A stretch of 64,000 nt of DNA from the NCBI GenBank assembly GCA_026874595.1, contig CM049317.1, positions 65,758,618 through 65,822,617 of the forward strand. The letters are read 5' to 3'. A model generated the notes under the pieces. It had not been told where the DNA came from. It was given only the letters and a program-made list of their open reading frames with translations, and did not search any database. This document shows, piece after piece, positions 1 through 12,621 of this stretch. A program made the position numbers and the translations under genes. Position 1 is the first letter of the stretch. Each line of letters begins with the position of its first letter. The DNA comes from Sipunculus nudus. Lineage: Eukaryota > Annelida > Sipuncula > Golfingiida > Sipunculidae.

Positions 1-740
1 TATGGATTTCAAACTTAATATATAAATGGCCAACAACTAAAGCAAGACCCCTATTGATATTGGAAGCATGAGGTGAAAGGTCAAGGTGTCAGGACTCACA
101 TTTATAAAAAAATTATGGATGCATTTTCAGCCAAACTTTCCATGCCAGTCTTTCAATCTTACACATATGTGACTGGTGCCAACAAGGAAACATCTCTATC
201 AATCTTGGGGTCACAGGTTCAAGGGTCAAGGTCACAGGAGCCACTTTCCACATATTCATTTTAAGATGATAAATCCAGTTGGGATTCACATACGGATTTC
301 AAACTGGACTTTTATATGGCCCAACACTAAAACAAACATCCTTCCTCATTGAAGGACATGAGGTCAGAGGTCAAGGTCACAGTCCCCACATCTTTAAAAA
401 ATTGTGGATGCATTTTAAACCTTTCATACCAGAGGTGCTATCTTACACATACAGCTCACCTGCCAAATATCCCTTTCCCTATAGAGGGTCAGAAGGTCAA
501 AGGTCAAGGTCACAGGAGTCATCTGTACACGCATTGATTTCCAAAATCTTTTATAACTCCAGTTTGGATTCACATATAGATTTCAAACTTAATATATATA
601 GGCCCACCAAAAAAAGCAAGAACCCAATTGATTTTGGGGTCGTGAGGTCAGAGGCCAAGGTCTCAGGACTCCTAATTCTAAAAATGTGTGAGTGCCTTAT
701 AAGCCAAACTTTCTTGACAGCCTTTCCATCTTGCTTCAGT
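1..740. repeat. Tandem dispersed-repeat array with AGGTCA motifs
   Basis: About two and a half units of a roughly 280-bp repeat. The landmark GGATTTCAAACT recurs near 4, 294 and 580. Each unit holds runs of AGGTCA half-sites (359-382 and 486-513). Relatives occur at 4960-5950, 8750-9250 and 18170-18560, so this is a dispersed family. Short open frames here lack splice context or protein-like composition and are treated as non-coding. Confidence 0.75.
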
Positions 741-1007
741 GTTTAAATACTGTTTTGGGTCAGTTTCCTCTGTCTCTGCATGTGATCAGGTCTTTTATAT
801 ATTTTCAAAACATCACACGGCCCACCCTAGAAGTCTATGGGCCTACAGCGGGGCCCTTCCTTACCTGTCAGTATTCATCTAGTTGGCCCTGGAAAATCAA
901 AACCAATCGGTACCGACTATCGTTTCGTGACCGCCATGAACTCAAATGAACTTTTAACCCAGTTACAGGTGCCCTTTTATTGTGTGCAGCGGTCCTACAG
1001 ATGATTG
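741..1007. other. Intergenic, mostly featureless
   Basis: No gene seen. Positions 888-952 carry a fragment of the repeat better seen at 2785-3344 (shared landmark ATGAACTCAAATGAACTT). Confidence 0.5.
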
Positions 1008-1760
1008 TTTTATTGTGGACACAGATGTTCCATGTGTTGTTGGCATTTTGTTTGTGTGCCACGCGTAGCTCGTGTTGTGGTTGCCTCCTCTGGCCGGATG
1101 TGGCAGGCTCGGTTTAATCCGCATTGGTTGAACCCTAGATACACAGCGTTCTTTGTTCTAGTATGTTCTTTGAATGTGTGTACTGTGTTAGATTCTTTAG
1201 AATGTTCGAGCAATGGAAGGTTCTCGGCTGGAGGTGAAAACTTATGAATGGGGGGCTGTGTTTTAGAGCAGAGAGAGGGGTGAGAGAATATTCCAGCGGA
1301 CACAGAAGTGTGTATGTCAGTTTGTGGGACCTATTCCGATAAGTGCGGCAATTATAGATTTTCTTCAGATTTCTTCTGGATTTGTAACGAATCTTATTTG
1401 GTCTTCAGTTTATTTTCGGGATTGTTACAAGAGCTTTACATTGGACTGTTATTCTCCGAAAGAATGTGTGTGAACTTTACATCCGGCTTATACATTTTAA
1501 AGAACTTGTCGCTGTGACAGTGGTGGTATCCAGGTACTGTGCACTTTGTTTGTTTTTTTACTGTGTGATTGTATTGATTTGCTGGTATACTGCTGTTTTA
1601 CTGTCTCATTGTATTGATTTAGTGTACTGTAATGTTAGGGTTGTTTTAAGAATAAATTATAGTTATTTGTTAACAAAAAAACCACTGACTTCTTTATTTA
1701 TTCCCCTGGACATTCACGGTGCCTAGTGTTACAGAACCTGATTTTGTTTTATCTCCTTGA
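1008..1760 (+). repeat. LTR-like dispersed repeat, copy 1
   Basis: This stretch is clearly related to 30943-31548. Shared landmarks are ACACAGCGTTCTTTGTTCTA near 1141, GCTGTGACAGTGGTGGTATC near 1510, and a GCACTGACTTCTTTATT-like segment near 1680. In the other copy the homology runs up to a primer-binding-site-like sequence, so I read this as an LTR or LTR fragment. No reverse transcriptase or gag frame is visible. At the right edge, 1727-1818 is bounded by inverted ends TGTTACAGAACC and GGTTCCGTAACA. Confidence 0.4.
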
Positions 1761-1829
1761 CAAAATTTATGTATGTTTATCACGCATACGTGATCTGTTG
1801 ATATTAGGTTCCGTAACAACCCTTATCAG

Positions 1830-2660
1830 TGTTAATAAATGCACTAGACCGTCGATTATTCGAAAAGCTTTAGGGACAGAGGTTTAATTGTATTCGCCAA
1901 AACAAAGTTTTGCGGATACATTGTTTTTGCGCTAGTCCCACCGTCGCCATCGCCGCCGCTGCCGCCACTGCCGCCGCCGCCGCGTTCGTTTCCGGAGAAC
2001 TCCTCTGAGACCCTTGTACCGGTCTTTCCAAAACCTGGCATAGTAACTGTTGTTCCCTCACCTTTATAGTTGTGCGTGACAACGACAGATGGCGCAACCT
2101 ACAATCCTTTCTGTGCAGTACGAATCTGAGTGTCTTTTAGGTACTCGAGTTCTTCAATGTATTGGGCTGAAATTGTGCATGTCCATAGATCCTCGACACC
2201 TCCATCTCATAAACAAGACTGGTGGCGCCATCTGCAGTCGTTTTCACGTGGCGTCCATCCGTATATTTGCTTTGCGTGAAAATTGCTTTTATCTCAGGAG
2301 TGGTTCAAGGTATTGGTCTGAAATTTGGCATGCCATCCATCTTGGAGAGTTTTCTCGTAAACCAGACAGGAGGCGCCACCTACCTTCCCGTTTATTTAGA
2401 GTAAATTAATGTCCTTTCTCAGGAGTGCTGTATTGGCTTGAAATTTGTGCGTATCCGTCGATCTTTGACTCCTCCATCTTGTACTCAAGTCTGGTGGTGC
2501 CATCTGCAATGGTTTTTCCCGCGGCGTCCATCTGTACATTTGCTTTGGGTGAAAATGCTCAAATCTTAGTATTGTATTGATCTGAAATTTGGCATGTCAA
2601 TCAGTGTTTGAGAGTTTTCTCGTAAACCAGGTGGCGCCAGGTGTTTTTGTAACTTGAATA
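1830..2660. repeat. Dispersed repeat with GGCGCCA/CATCTGC landmarks
   Basis: Degenerate internal repetition: phrases such as TTGGTCTGAAATTTGGCATG and CTCGTAAACCAG recur near 2313, 2352, 2580 and 2619. A related copy lies at 5951-6380. No frame long enough to be a gene. At 1920-1985 there is a CCGCCGCC-rich patch that is unusually GC-rich for the window. Confidence 0.55.
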
Positions 2661-2784
2661 AATTAATGCCCTTTTTAGTGGACTATATTCAGGGGTGGTG
2701 TGACAGACCATTCATACCTAACTTCAACCATAGCACTCTGACTTCGGTGGATACACGTTGTCGCTTGACGATAACCCGTTTTCT

Positions 2785-3344
2785 AGTAGGATAAACGGTC
2801 GTTCGGATAAACTATTCCGTCTTATTCACCACGATTTACCACCCTGCCGCAGAGCACATGATTCCAACAGATACCAACAGACACGAATTAATGAAGTCCA
2901 AAAGAAGTTGGCCACATGAATTTTTTTATGGTTAGTAAAATAAAAATTATTGCTGATTCGCCCTGGATAATAAAAACCAATCAGTACTGACTTTCGTTTC
3001 CTGTTCACCATGAACTCAAATGAACTTCTAAAACTTATCGGTGTTAATAAATGCAATAGACCGTCGTTTATTCGAAAAGCTCGAGGCACAGGGGTTTAAT
3101 TCGGATAAACGATCGTTCGAATAAACTATTCCGCATTATTCATCATGATTTGCCACCCTGCCATAGTACGACGGATTCTACCACATATTGACAGACCAGA
3201 ATTAATTAAGCTAGTTCAAAAGAAGGTGGCAAAATGATTTTGTAAGGTTTAAATAAAATACAAATTACCGGTCTTGCTAATTGGCACTGGAAAATCAAAA
3301 CCAATCCGTACCGTCTATCGTTTCGTGACCATCATGAACTCAAA
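2785..3344. repeat. Tandem pair of a ~320-bp repeat
   Basis: Two adjacent diverged units. AACTATTCCG followed by a CCACCCTGCC motif occurs near 2808 and again near 3128, and the AAAACCAATC...ATGAACTCAAAT segment occurs near 2973 and 3297. Partial copies are present at 888-952 and 1831-1890. No coding evidence. Confidence 0.55.
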
Positions 3345-3442
3345 TAACCTGCCGTGGCGTGATTGTGGGGATCGTGACCGTGGATCTGCCGCGCTGAATT
3401 CTCTGGCGAGGTTAGCGCAAATGTCACGCAGAACAACAATTA

Positions 3443-4755
3443 CCGTATTTCCTTGATAAGACGCCCGGGCGTTTATTTTTTTCAGACCCTGGCCTGACCA
3501 GGCCGTTAAACACGGCCGGCTTCTATTTTAGGCCGGCGTTTAATATCATTATCAGGCTCGTCAGACAAACTAAAAATAGAATACATCAAATTAATAAACC
3601 CGCCGGTCACTACTTAGGGACACAATTGAAAACATCGCCGGAACACCGATTGTGTTTATAAAATTTCCTTAGATGCAATAGGGATATGGGATACGACATC
3701 CATAATCACGCACGATAATAAGAATTAACGGATAATCAGAGCGAGATATTGCATTGTCCAAAAGAATCTGTCCGCGCGGGCCTCTCGAAGGTACCCAGGT
3801 GTTTCAACACGGAGTGCAGTTTGTAACATTGTTTCCCTCCGAACACGGGGTGGCTCTTCCATTAACTGTGCACTGCGTACAATTGGTAATTTTGGTTCCA
3901 TCGAAATACGGGGAGTTGGTACGTATAACGGCACTACGTAATTGGTTTTCATGACACTTTCCTTCCAACGTTTTAACTGATTCAGCTTGACACAGCGTAT
4001 TCAAGCGTTTCCGACCTGGTTTATACTGGTATGTGACACTTACTGCCGGGTATATAACTTAATGTATAGTTGTGGACAAGACTTAATACTATTTTTAACT
4101 TAAAAGATAACAGTGGTAACAGTTAGGACGCACTTAAAAGCGCTTTAAAAATTGAAAGGAAGGAGCGTAATTTGGCTTGACAGTAGCTAAAAATTGTACC
4201 GTATGTAACCATCATTTGGTGTCTTCATGCTACATAAGAAATATGTGCTCAAACGTATTTGTTCAACCATCCGTGAGGTAGAGTTTCAGCGTACCAAGTT
4301 GTACCGCTTGTGTCATGCGGTACTACTTTTACCTAGCTTGACAGCATTGATGGTGTTAGCCTTCTCACTGCTGACGTATTTGTGTAGCGTTTATTAGGAT
4401 CGGTAATCGGCTTTACTCATAATGAACAAATCGGGAATAGTTGGTGTCCCTTATGAAACAGGTATTTACGTAAGAAAAAAAGAATGATTTATAAAGGTAT
4501 TAAACATATTATCAATGCAATACAAACCGAAATTTATACAACAATCTGTGGCCAATTGACTGATAAATGCACCAATTATAGTGAAGGGAAGAGACATCTG
4601 GCGGTAAACATTGAAACTACTCTGAAACCAGGCATGTGAACAAGACCGGCGCCTATTTAAGACCGGCGTTTATTTTTTGGGGACATTGTTTTGCCCCGGT
4701 TACTAAATGAGGCAGGCGACTATTTAAGGCCCGGCGTCTGATCAAGGAAATACGG
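3443..4755. mobile_element. Non-autonomous DNA element with TA duplication
   Basis: The left end CCGTATTTCCTTGATAAGAC is inverted at the right end (GTCTGATCAAGGAAATACGG), and both sides are flanked by TA (3441-3442 and 4756-4757). Subterminal GCCGGCGTTTA blocks near both ends form further inverted or direct repeats. The TA duplication suggests a Tc1/mariner-type origin, which is inferred. The 1.3-kb interior has only short frames and no recognisable transposase, so the element would need an enzyme supplied in trans. A left-end fragment recurs at 28399-28530. Confidence 0.65.
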
Positions 4756-4959
4756 TAGCTGTTACAGTAGATACCCTGTTACCCTATGCGGCAGAATAAA
4801 AGTAGAAAGTAGATCACCTAATATCAGTCAGACAAAGCCACTGCACATTATGGTGAGCATTATAAGTCAAAAACTAATGGACAGATTACTTTCATATTAT
4901 GAACATGTAGAGCTGGGTAATGGGATGAGGTCTCTTTAAATTTGGGTCATGACCTTTAC
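4756..4959. other. Intergenic, no feature seen
   Basis: Unique-looking sequence between two repeats. No exon or RNA signal was recognised. Confidence 0.4.
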
Positions 4960-5950
4960 CATAAGAGTGGCCTTGACTTTTAATATTTCAATCTTTGGTG
5001 AAAATCACACACCTCTTAAGATATCTCCAGTGTTGATAGCCATATTGATTTCAAACGTGACTTATGTTTGGCCCACCACTTAAGTAAGAACCCTATATGT
5101 TCTAGGGTCATGAGGTCAAAGGTCAAGGTCACTGGACTCACATCTTTAAAAATATTGTGGATGCATTTTTAGCCAAACTTTTCATCCCAGATCTTCCATC
5201 TTGAACACTTGCCAATAGTGGATGATCCATATCAAATTGGGGTCAAAGGTCAAGGCCACAGGAGCTATCTGTAAAAAAAAATCAGTTTTCGGATGATAAT
5301 TCAAGTTAATTTTCATGTATGGATTTCAAACTTGACTTATATATGTCCCATTAAAAAAGCAAGATCCCAATTGATTTTGAGGTCATGAGGTCAAAGGTCA
5401 AGGTCACAGGACACGCATCTGTGAAAAGATTGTGGATGTATTTTCAGCCAAACTTTTCATTTCAGGCCTTTTATCTTGAACATATAGTTCACCAATCAAT
5501 AGAGGAAGACCCCAGTCCATTTTGAGGGCACAAGGTCAAAGGTGATGGTCACAGGAGCCATTTGTCCAAAAATTAGGTACCGGGATGATAATTCCAGCTT
5601 GGATTGATATATGGATTTCAAACTTGACTTATATATGTCCCATTAAAAAAGCAACATCCCAAACGATTTTGAGGTCATGAGGTCAAAGGGCAAGGTCACA
5701 GGACACACATCTGTGAAAAGATTGCGGATGCATTATCAGCCAAATATTTCATTTCAGGCTTTTTATCTTGAACATATAGTTCACCTTCCAATAGAGGAAG
5801 ACCCATTTCAATATTTAAATTGGGGTCATGACCTTTCCTATGAGAGTGGCCTTGACCTTGATTTGCCATATATGGTGAAAATCACACAAAATTATAAATA
5901 TCTCAATGAGGAATGCATGAATTGGTCCAAAAATCAAATTGACCAATGAT
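4960..5950. repeat. AGGTCA-bearing tandem repeat array
   Basis: About three units of the ~280-bp family seen at 1-740 (landmark GGATTTCAAACTTGACTTAT near 5322 and 5604). Motifs of the form AGGTCAAAGGTCAAGGTCAC lie near 5112, 5389 and 5678. The open frame at 5677-5949 falls within the repeat and is not considered a gene. Confidence 0.7.
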
Positions 5951-6380
5951 CTTGGATAGCTTTGTCTTCTGTGGAAGACACGTGGCGCCACCTACTGTCC
6001 TTTTCTTGTTTTCGGGCCTTTTAATTACCCATCATCGCCACTTGACAGTACTGTGAGCATTATAAGTCTAAAACTAATAGACAGGGCTGAAATTATGCAT
6101 GTCCATTGATCTTGGATACCTCCATCTTGTATTGAAGACTGGGGCGCTATCTGTAATAATAAATGTGTGACGTCCATCCGTACTTTTGCTTTCAGTGGAA
6201 ATTGCTCATATCTCAGAAGTGGTTCAAGGTATTGGTCTGAAATTTGGCATGTCCATCCATCTTTGAAAGTGTTCTCGTATATCAGACAGGTGGCCCCGCC
6301 TACCTTCCTGTTTTTGTAGAATAAATTAATGCCCTTTTCTGATGAGTGATTTGCCCTATTGGCCTGAGATTAAACATATT
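5951..6380. repeat. Second copy of the 1830-2660 repeat family
   Basis: Shares TTGGTCTGAAATTTGGCATG, a CATCCATCTTTGA-like segment, CTCGTAxxxCAGACAGGTGG and AATAAATTAATGCCCTTT with the earlier copy. Non-coding. Confidence 0.5.
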
Positions 6381-7321
6381 GGCCCCAATATTTGGTTAAA
6401 AAAAATATTCTTACTCAAGGTGATAGATCGAAGAAACCATAGTCGCTTGCCAAGTGTCAGTATATGCTGCTGAAGATGGGGGCCTATTCTTAAAGGGGAA
6501 GGTGGATAAATTGTCTGGGGCTACTGTGGCACCTGCGGTGCCAAGAAATATCTAGTTTAAATTATTTCCTGTTTTTTTGTGTCCCATTCTCGAGCTTTTT
6601 GCACAATTTTATTTATTATTTGAATATGGAACAAAGCATACGTGTTTAAATGTTTGTTATAAGGCTTACATCCAATATATAAGCCTCTGGTGTGTAACAT
6701 CAAATAACATTAAACCGGAGTAGGTTAGAGTTGAAAGGCGACGGGGTGTATTAAAATTCAAATGTAAACGTTTTGAATAATTCAAATGCGAATACAGTGA
6801 CACCTGTGTAAATTTAGCAACCTTCGGAATGGTCAAAAGTGGTCTTAATTCACGGGTAGGCTAATTAGACAGGTCAGCTATAACCAATGTGAATTTGTTC
6901 GGTTCCCCCAAGGGTGGTCGTAATAGAAACATGGTCTTATTAGATAATATTCCTTCAGCCCGCTTCCATAGTACAATAAAATATGATAGAATTGAAATGC
7001 AAATTTAAAAAAGATTCCCGAATGCAAATAAATTTACCAATGCATAATATGATAACAAAATCGTTCAATTTATATTTTTGGTGGTTCTTATTCTGCGAAC
7101 ACTTTTTGACTGCATTTGTATTTTTAAAAAAAATAGATGTTTTCAGCTCAGTATTTCAGTGCAAATTAGACATTTCCGAATACAACTGCCAATGCACTTT
7201 GAACCCAATCTTAAATAGAACTATATTCAACTCTCCTCAGTCCATAGCTCCTCTCAAGAGTATAATAGAGAGATCACAGGTGACGTCACATATGCTATTG
7301 ACTTGTTGTTTTTTTTTTCAG
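6381..7321. other. Intergenic or gene A upstream intron
   Basis: AT-rich sequence with no convincing exon. The end (7306-7321) is a pyrimidine-rich tract finishing in CAG that serves as acceptor for the first gene A exon. A palindromic TGACGTCA lies at 7281-7288. The signal-peptide exon expected for gene A was not found here or further left. Confidence 0.45.
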
Positions 7322-7444
7322 ACTGTGATGATATTGCTCCACCAGCGTGCACGGAGGACCAGTTTACCTGTGCTGATGGAACTTGCATTAAACTGTCAGC
7401 GGTTAACAACAGCAGACCTGACTGTACAGACAACTCGGATGAAG
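7322..7444 (+). CDS. Gene A exon: LDL-receptor class A module 1
   Basis: A 41-codon cassette between a T-rich AG acceptor and a GT donor, in intron phase 1 at both ends. It reads DCDDIAPPAC, then EDQFTCADGTCIKL, then a spacer with an N-glycosylation sequon (NNS) and DCTDNSDE. The order F-x-C-x-x-G-x-C-I and the acidic D-C-x-D-x-S-D-E end are the LDLa signature, which in known families binds calcium and protein ligands outside the cell. The cysteines normally called C4 and C6 are absent. It is the first recognisable exon of gene A; an upstream signal-peptide exon is expected but not seen. The following exons keep the same phase and agree with one transcript. Confidence 0.8.
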
Positions 7445-7657
7445 GTTTGTTTGTCTTTATATCAATTTAATGTTTTATAAATACTGTGCTGATCATTAGT
7501 GGACCCTTATTAAAAAAATCCTCTGGTTAACATTTTGTCTTTGCCTGATTGTTTCAAACTTCAACATAACCAGCCATTTTTCCATTACTGTTACTCAGAT
7601 AAATTTCTTATCAGCCAGCACCCTATGGCTCTCCTCGCCAGTTCAGGACAGTTTTTG

Positions 7658-8072
7658 GCTCAGCTGACTGTAAGTCAACTAAGGTATAGGAATGGCGCTT
7701 TGTCCGTCGTCCGTCCGGTTGTCCGTAACTGCTGGCTCTAGAAACTTTTTAGTAAACATCCAGGGTGATCAATAAAAAATCTCCTTGGAAACCTGAAATT
7801 AGGTCACTGCGACCTATATCCTCGGAGCTATTGGGCTTGAAGATAACCCCCCCCCCCCCGAATAATAAAAAAATTGATACAAAATCACAAGGTCACTTTT
7901 TAAAAGATTGTAACAATAATTTAAATGCTGCAAGTTCAAGGATAATTAGCTCTAATATTTTTGTCACAAGGTCAGGGGTTAATGTCACAGGACTGTCATT
8001 CTGTAACATTTCTTTAAATAAAAATCCTTATAGACAAATTCAGCTGAGTGTCGAGACCCATGGGTAACTAGT
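7658..8072. mobile_element. GCTCAGCTG...CAGCTGAG inverted-end element
   Basis: Starts with GCTCAGCTGACTG, then a GTCCGTCGTCCGTCC tract, and ends with CAGCTGAGTG...GACCCATGGGT. The termini are short inverted repeats. Close relatives occur at 8480, 11620, 17911 and 55141. It lies in gene A intron sequence, and the C-run near 7849 is typical of these copies. No transposase is present. Superfamily not assigned. Confidence 0.55.
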
Positions 8073-8479
8073 TTGCTTTATTGATCTGTTTCATAATAAT
8101 TTTATAGTACGAAATATCATAAATAATTAATCAGAGCCACTTTTGATTAAGATCGTTGTTGAAATATTTTGGTCTCCTCACGTGTTCATGTTTCTGTCAC
8201 AGGCATCTGAATAGGTGATTGTCTCGAAGGTTCATGTCTCACAATATCAACCGGTTTTGACTTAATACAAAAGTTTATTAGCAAAACCTACTGGCACATG
8301 GGCTTAATATCTCAAATTCGCCTGGTTCATACTAACGTGTGTCTGATCACCATTACAAGACTATGTGGTTCGTAAGACGATTCCCAAAACAAGGAGAAGA
8401 ACCATGAAAGAATTAACATGAAAATAAAACCGGTAGGAGTCTTGATCTGATTTGTGAAGTTGTGTGCAACTTATTTTTA

Positions 8480-10893
8480 GCTCAGCGTACTTTCAGTCAT
8501 GCTGGGCTATAGCGATGGGTCTTTGTCCGTCGTCCTTCCGTCTGTCCGTCCGGCCGGCCGTCCGTTAGCAGGGCACAAATCGTAACCGTAGGGGCTAGGG
8601 CCATGAACCCTATGCAGTCTTAGAGGTTATAAAAAGATCTCCTTGCAAACCTGAAATTAGGTCACTGCGACCTATATTCTCGAAGTTATTGGGTGTGTTT
8701 GCACCCCCCAGAAATAACTCTTTGAGACAAAATTTTCATCCCAAACCTTCAATCTTTCACATACAGCTCACCTACCAACAGGGGAAAAACCATAATTTTT
8801 TTAGGTCAAAAGGTCAAAGGTCAAGGTCACAGGAGCCTCTTCTTTGAAAAGCCTGTGGATGCATATTAAGCCAACCCTTTCATCCCAATTCTTTGATTTT
8901 TCACATATAGCTCACCTACTAAGTTGGAGAAGAATCCTATAGATTTTGAGGTCACAAGGTCAAAGGTCAGGGTCACAGGATCCACTTCTTTGAAAAGGTT
9001 GTGGACACATTTCAAGCTAGACTTTTCATTCCAAACCTTCCAGCACTGATATCGCTTCTCTGCCAACAGGGGAAAAGACCTGTAGGTCAAAGGTCAAGTT
9101 CACAGCACCCACTTCTTGCGTGGAGTCATTTTCAGGCAAACTTTTCAATCTGTACCTTCCATCTGTCATATATGGCTTACCTACCAATAAGGGAAGAAGC
9201 CTATTGATATTGAGGTCAAAAAGTCAAAGGTCAAGGTCACAATATTTAATTGTTCGAAATGCTTGTGAGCATATTTCAAGTGTAACTGTTCAACCCAAAC
9301 CTTCAGTCTTTCACATATGCCACATCTATGCATCACTCAGTTTGACTCAAACTTCATATTTATTGGTCTTTTTGCTTGAATAAATAACTTATTGATTTTG
9401 GGGTCAGCTGGTCAGCAGGTTAAAGGTTGCAGGTCAAAGTTATTCACCCATTGGTTGCAAAGTAATTACACCAGATTTAAGTGGTTAGTAGTTACTCATC
9501 ATTTAGAAAGAATCCAGTTGATATATGGGCAAAAGGCCAAGGTCATAGGTCAGGGATGTTCACAATTACTTATTTTATAGACCATCTCTATTTTTCTTGT
9601 ATATATAACCATCCCACTCCAGCTGGTACATCTCCCTGTGTGGCTGTAATTGTGAGTGACACTGGTGACATATGACTCCCTTTTGTATCAGCCTATTAAG
9701 TGATAAGGCTCAGTGATAAGTACCTCGTTACTTCATAACAAAAACACTGTTGTCAGAATGCTTCAGTCAGGCATTAAGACTATGAGAGTATAGTATTAAG
9801 GTTTAGCTACTGATTTATAAGATGATGGGAACATTTTGCAGTTTATTTTATGGAATCCTAGCAATAAACTTAGTTTCCTAGATATCTGAATATTTTAATA
9901 TATATCACCACATATAAAAGCAAGTGTTTGTTCTCATAATATGTGGATGTGTACCTTGATTTAGGATGGCTTTTTGTTTTATTTCAAGACTCTTAGTCAT
10001 GCTTTCTGCATTTCTTTTCTTTCAGGTTTGGCAGTTTACCTACCCTGCTGACCCCATTGAAAAGCAGAGTGATAATAAAAAATATTGGACTTACACTTTT
10101 TACAATTGCATACCTATAAATCTGATATGAGGGCCTGGACATGCCTTTTGAATTATTTTGGGCATTCATTACTGGATAATTTGCCCAAGTTTGGTCTCTT
10201 ATTGGAGAATGTGGGATATCAAATGTCATACTTGTCAGAAATCCATAATGTCTGCCAGTTAGCCACCTTAGAAATTCTTTCTTCAGTGCAGTTTCAGTAA
10301 TTTTTCTTTAATGTTTGGTCCGATTTAGAGAATGTTTGTTGTCTGATTTCAGACTTGTCAGAAGTCCAATATGGCCACCAGGCAACCATCTTTTAATTCC
10401 TTTTGATCATATTATCTCAAGAACAGTTAAAGTGAATGCAGTTGGATGTATATTTATGTAATCTTGTAAAGGATTGGGTCAAATATTTCTGAATAAATAT
10501 TACCATCATTTATAAAAGTGCAGTACAGTTGGCTTGTATTGAATAAAAATTCATACAGAAGCACCTGTTTCTCAATAATTCTTGCATGTATTTCCTTGAA
10601 TTTTGCTATATATTTTGATCTTATGTTTTCCCTTTGTGGTGTTCCTTTGAGACTGACAGGTTTCAAGCAAGCTGTTGGAATAGTTCCTGATAGCTTAACA
10701 ATCATGCATTTTCCTCAGACCATCAATTCACTGTGTTTTAACCAGACATAGGTGATATATATTTCTGTTGTCATAGAAAATTTTCAACAAATTGGCAAAT
10801 TGGTTCTTCAAAATTTGACTGGAAGTTGTGAATCTCAGTCCATGATTCCACAGGTCATGCTTGGCAGCTGAGCGTCATGACCCATGGGTCACT
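8480..10893. repeat. Composite copy of the GCTCAGC family with AGGTCA array
   Basis: Begins GCTCAGC...GTCCGTCGTCC as in the other family members. It continues into four to five ~140-bp units each carrying AGGTCAAAGGTCAAGGTCAC-like motifs (near 8801, 8949, 9084 and 9212). The family's characteristic terminus, CAGCTGAGCGTCATGACCC followed by ATGGGTCAC, appears only at 10866-10893. Whether 8480-10893 is one long element or several nested ones cannot be decided by eye. The part from 9620 to 10855 shows no gene. Confidence 0.45.
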
Positions 10894-11356
10894 TATTATA
10901 TTTTGCGCTACTGACTGCGCCCTGTGCAAGCTTTCCTCCACTTGTGTACTTCACTTAGCAACAGGTTTACAATGAAATCTTGACAGATACTGTTATATTT
11001 CAATTAGAATTTACGATAGTTCCTGTGTATTCAATAGAATAAATTCCTTTAAAATGTTTTCTTTATTTTTGCATTATAATGGCTAACAACTCCCAATTTA
11101 AAGTATATATTATCATCTTTATATATTTACACATAAAGGAGGAAATATAATTCATTAACTTGTTAAGTTTGTTTGGAAGAGACGGGTCATCGATTACACT
11201 GAGGACTGATATTCTGGGAAAAAAGTGCACAGCTCAAAGAAAATGAAGGAAGGGCAATACAGTAGCAATAAAAAAAGCCAGCTGTATTGATGATTGAACT
11301 GTCTCTACCATATGTTTATATTTTAATATAAAAACCGTTTATTATACTTATTACAG
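10894..11356. other. Gene A intron sequence
   Basis: AT-rich, no feature beyond the acceptor TTATTACAG at the right edge. Confidence 0.45.
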
Positions 11357-11470
11357 TTGCTGTTCCCTTTCCGTGTCGGAGGGGAGAATTCGCCTGTGGA
11401 AGTGGGGAATGTAAGCCTCTACACGTTCTTTTTGATACAAGTGAAGACTGTGCCGACGGGAGCGACGAAA
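11357..11470 (+). CDS. Gene A exon: LDL-receptor class A module 2
   Basis: A 38-codon phase-1/phase-1 exon between ATTACAG and GTAGGT. The reading is [20 protein letters not shown], a short spacer, then [10 protein letters not shown]. It has the LDLa features F-x-C-x-x-G-x-C and D-C-x-D-G-S-D-E, so a calcium-binding ligand module is likely. As in module 1, only four cysteines are present (C1, C2, C3, C5 of the family). The exon joins module 1 in frame across a 3.9-kb intron filled with dispersed elements, and joins the EB exon at 14708 across a 3.2-kb intron dominated by a minisatellite. Confidence 0.8.
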
Positions 11471-11619
11471 GTAGGTCAAAGTTCACAAGTTCTGTCTAAA
11501 TGCAAGAGTCAATCCCAAACCCTTGCCGCATGATTTTTTTTGCGATAACTGTTTTACAAATATTCCTTAAAAAAATTTGTTGTCCCAACACATATTCGCA
11601 GATGTTTCGCCAATTTTTA

Positions 11620-12455
11620 GCTCAGCTTTTAGTGCTTTGTCCGTCGTCCGTCCGGCCGTCCGGGCGCCCGGCCGTCCATTAGCAGGGCACAAATCGTAAC
11701 TGCTGGACCTAGAAACTTCTAAGTGAATATCCAGGGAGGTCAATAAAATGCATGGATTGTCATGAATTTTGCCTTGAATATTGACCATGACTAGTTTTGT
11801 CAGTTCTCGAAAAGTGGTTTCATCAAGTTTCCTGAAGTTTGTATGTTAATTAATCATGACCGTTTATCAGTCGCTAATGACTGGTTGCTCCACTTTTTTC
11901 TGTATTTTTTCCTCAATGTTTGAGACTGTCACATTAAAGCAATGATGTTTGTTTCTCAGATATGGTTTCATTTAGTGTCCGGAAAATTCGTGTCAATTGT
12001 TCATTCAGTGTGCATTTATATCATGACCACATTTTTTAGTTCCTGAAGACTGATAGCGCCACTTGTAACTTTTCTATTTTTCATGCATTCATGCTAAATG
12101 ACTCCAAACAGTATCCTGAAACCACACATGTACATAATCATGACTTTGTTTTAGTTTCGGAAGACTGATGGCCCGAGAATCATCCAACTTGACGTCAAGT
12201 GAGGTCCATGAAAAATCTCCTTGGAAACCTGAAATGAGATCTATGTTACCCATATCTTCTGAGCTATGGGGCTCGCGAGAAACCCCCATAATAATTTAAA
12301 AATTGATATAAAAGCTCCAGTATCTGACTAACTAATCCATTTATCGCGATTATGATACTTTGCATGCATATTGATCATGGAGTGTTGGAGATCATGTTAC
12401 CCATTGTTCAAGTTTCCTTGAATTCAGCTGAGCGTGATGGCCAATGGGCCATTTG
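11620..12455. mobile_element. GCTCAGC-family element in gene A intron
   Basis: Begins GCTCAGCTTTTAGTG with a GTCCGTCGTCCGTCC tract and ends CAGCTGAGCGTGATGG near 12425-12440. The terminal palindrome is partly decayed (GGCCAATGGGCC). A 14-bp perfect palindrome, ACTTGACGTCAAGT, lies at 12187-12200. No coding capacity recognised. Confidence 0.5.
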
Positions 12456-12621
12456 TTTTTAAAGAGGAAACAATAGGTTCTGTTTATTTTCCAAAGTTTA
12501 GTTTATGTTACCGTGTAACCTAATATGATATGTCGATACAATAAAGAAGGGAAACTTGGACGAGGCGATGCCTTCTGACTTGTCATGTTGAGGGTGATTT
12601 AAACACAAAAATCATTATTAT

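Noticed and set aside
6983-7480. 165-codon plus-strand frame overlapping the first LDLa exon
   Set aside because: It is in a different frame from the LDLa reading, which has clear family motifs and matching splice sites.
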